Below are positions 63,074 to 64,000 of a stretch of 64,000 nt of DNA, piece after piece. The stretch is from Bacteroidota bacterium (GTDB lineage Bacteria > Bacteroidota > Bacteroidia > B-17B0 > Aurantibacillaceae). The DNA is taken from assembly GCA_030684395.1 (NCBI GenBank), contig JAUXTT010000008.1, positions 186,001 through 250,000 on the forward strand, written 5' to 3'. The translations under genes were made by a program, and so were the position numbers. Numbering within the stretch: position 1 is the stretch's first letter; each line of letters opens with the position of its first letter. The notes below the pieces were generated by a model. It was given only the letters and a program-made list of their open reading frames with translations. It made no database searches and was not told the origin of the DNA.

Positions 63074-64000
63074 TTATTGTTTTATCCCCAACTTCTTAGC
63101 TAACTCCGCACTCAAAGCTTTTTTGTGAACCATGATGCTGATGGTTTTGTACTTCACATAAGCTTCTGAAGCGTAGAAATATCCATCGCATTCGTTTCTA
63201 TCAACACCCCAACTATTTTTTACTATATAGTAGTTCGTGTTATTTTGGTCTTTTGCCATCCCTACAATGTGCATTCCGTGATCATCCTGCGTTTCGTAAT
63301 TATCAAAAGCTTCCTGACGAACCTGTTGATTGATCTCCATTTGTTTGCAAGGTTTATCAAAACACTTGTCTTTATCCATTGCACTCATTGTATTCCAGGC
63401 TTCCGGCATCAAAGCTAAACCATCTTTGAAACGGAAATACTTTTCGCTTACATCGGCTGCCCAGCCAATTCCGAATCCTTTATTGATTGCTCCGCTCATA
63501 GTTTGCATCAATTCATCCAAAGGAACATTGTATGCTTGCTGCCAGGCCCAATTGTCAGGAATCTCAATAACAAAAGGCTGATAAAACGGATGATGAGTAA
63601 AAGACGTGATATACACATAATCATCTGCATTAATTCCTAACTCTTTTGCATATGATTGAGGCGTGTATTTTTTTCCTTTGTATTCAAAATTTTCAGGAGC
63701 TTTACCTAAGTAATTGTTCAAGGTCTCTTCAAATTTCCCTCTCCACTCTGCCGGTTTGATAGTTTCATTTTTCGGATCAACAACAGTTGTTAACTGAGAA
63801 ACCAAAGTAGAATCCATTGCCTTGTGGTCGTATGGAAATTTACTTGTTGCCTGATAGCTTCCGTTATAAACTTCAGTTGGAACCATTCCGTAATTTTTCA
63901 GCACATAAGCTACATCATGAAACTCTCCTCCCTCTGCAAACTGGGCTTTCCCATGCATACGAACATAATTCTCCGCTTTTAAAGGATAAGCTGTTCTAAC
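63074..64000 (-). CDS. C1-family (bleomycin hydrolase-type) aminopeptidase, 5' truncated
   Basis: The frame is open to the window edge, so the first part, including the catalytic Cys, is missing; the visible 308 residues begin within the domain ('YPLKAENYVRMHGKAQFAEGG'). The other two active-site residues are present: His in 'QDDHGMHIVGMA' and Asn in 'YYIVKNSWGVD'. The length and 'FTHHPFYQPFVIEIPDNW' fit the Peptidase_C1_2 (PepC/bleomycin hydrolase) family, which are oligomeric aminopeptidases. Whether it has a signal peptide cannot be seen. Confidence 0.9.
   Translation of the reverse strand, partial: VRTAYPLKAENYVRMHGKAQFAEGGEFHDVAYVLKNYGMVPTEVYNGSYQATSKFPYDHKAMDSTLVSQLTTVVDPKNETIKPAEWRGKFEETLNNYLGKAPENFEYKGKKYTPQSYAKELGINADDYVYITSFTHHPFYQPFVIEIPDNWAWQQAYNVPLDELMQTMSGAINKGFGIGWAADVSEKYFRFKDGLALMPEAWNTMSAMDKDKCFDKPCKQMEINQQVRQEAFDNYETQDDHGMHIVGMAKDQNNTNYYIVKNSWGVDRNECDGYFYASEAYVKYKTISIMVHKKALSAELAKKLGIKQ

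Overview
The window looks like a chromosomal segment of an AT-rich member of the Bacteroidota. Several signs agree: type IX secretion (T9SS) C-terminal sorting domains on at least seven proteins, a PorP/SprF-family protein and a PorE-like protein, a short 287-residue primary sigma factor, the futalosine-route enzyme MqnA, GLMU-family and Mpl-type enzymes common in this phylum, and repeated -7 boxes of the form TANNTTTG. No rRNA, tRNA or CRISPR array was seen. Nothing in the sequence settles the order or genus.

Layout. 1-9750: tail of a T9SS cargo, a DUF1573 protein, a PorE-like TPR/PD40 protein without an OmpA domain, an mqnA/EI24 operon, a Deg protease, rpoD, a secreted protein of unknown function, and an AbiEii-type toxin-antitoxin pair. 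The pair sits between two ~100-bp copies of the upstream region of the next gene, a long-form GAPDH. 9868-21600: GAPDH, a type-B T9SS cargo with its PorP/SprF partner, a dicarboxylate symporter, aroE, an ABC exporter operon with a PstS-like lipoprotein, rpmH (short, easily missed), and a second, classical GAPDH. 21600-35060: a run of T9SS surface proteins on the minus strand, with two giant cargos (1439 and 2238 aa). Each giant is preceded by a small secreted protein, and they share a homologous C-terminal ~900 residues. 35365-41580: a Cas4-like/DEDD fused nuclease, a histidine kinase/response regulator pair, a candidate ncRNA region, recA with bcp, and nth. 41759-43296: one ATPase-nuclease gene bracketed by two 50-bp imperfect palindromes 80% identical to each other, which looks like a self-contained mobile unit. 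43400-52600: T9SS cargo, GDPD-like lipoprotein, a 1627-residue WD40-caspase-ankyrin protein, a secreted endonuclease I, and a small lipoprotein. 52594-64000: prfC, a Tdi1-like immunity-domain protein, two lipoproteins, acyl-CoA synthetase, a GLMU-family protein, an EEP-family membrane protein, mpl, a secreted unknown, and a truncated C1-family peptidase.

How it works together. The common theme is envelope and surface biology: T9SS cargos and a translocon-linked protein, cell-wall recycling (Mpl), envelope proteolysis (Deg), lipid activation, and many secreted or lipidated proteins. Core genes (rpoD, recA, rpmH, prfC, aroE, nth, two gap genes) are interspersed. Accessory material is small in scale: a toxin-antitoxin module, a palindrome-flanked ATPase gene, and several short inverted-repeat elements in intergenic DNA. 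The best candidates for something undescribed are the palindrome-flanked ATPase-nuclease unit (41759-43296), the toxin-antitoxin insertion that duplicated the gap upstream region (8740-9863), the WD40-caspase-ankyrin protein (45932-50815), and the rpoD Shine-Dalgarno/terminator complementarity (6612-7537).
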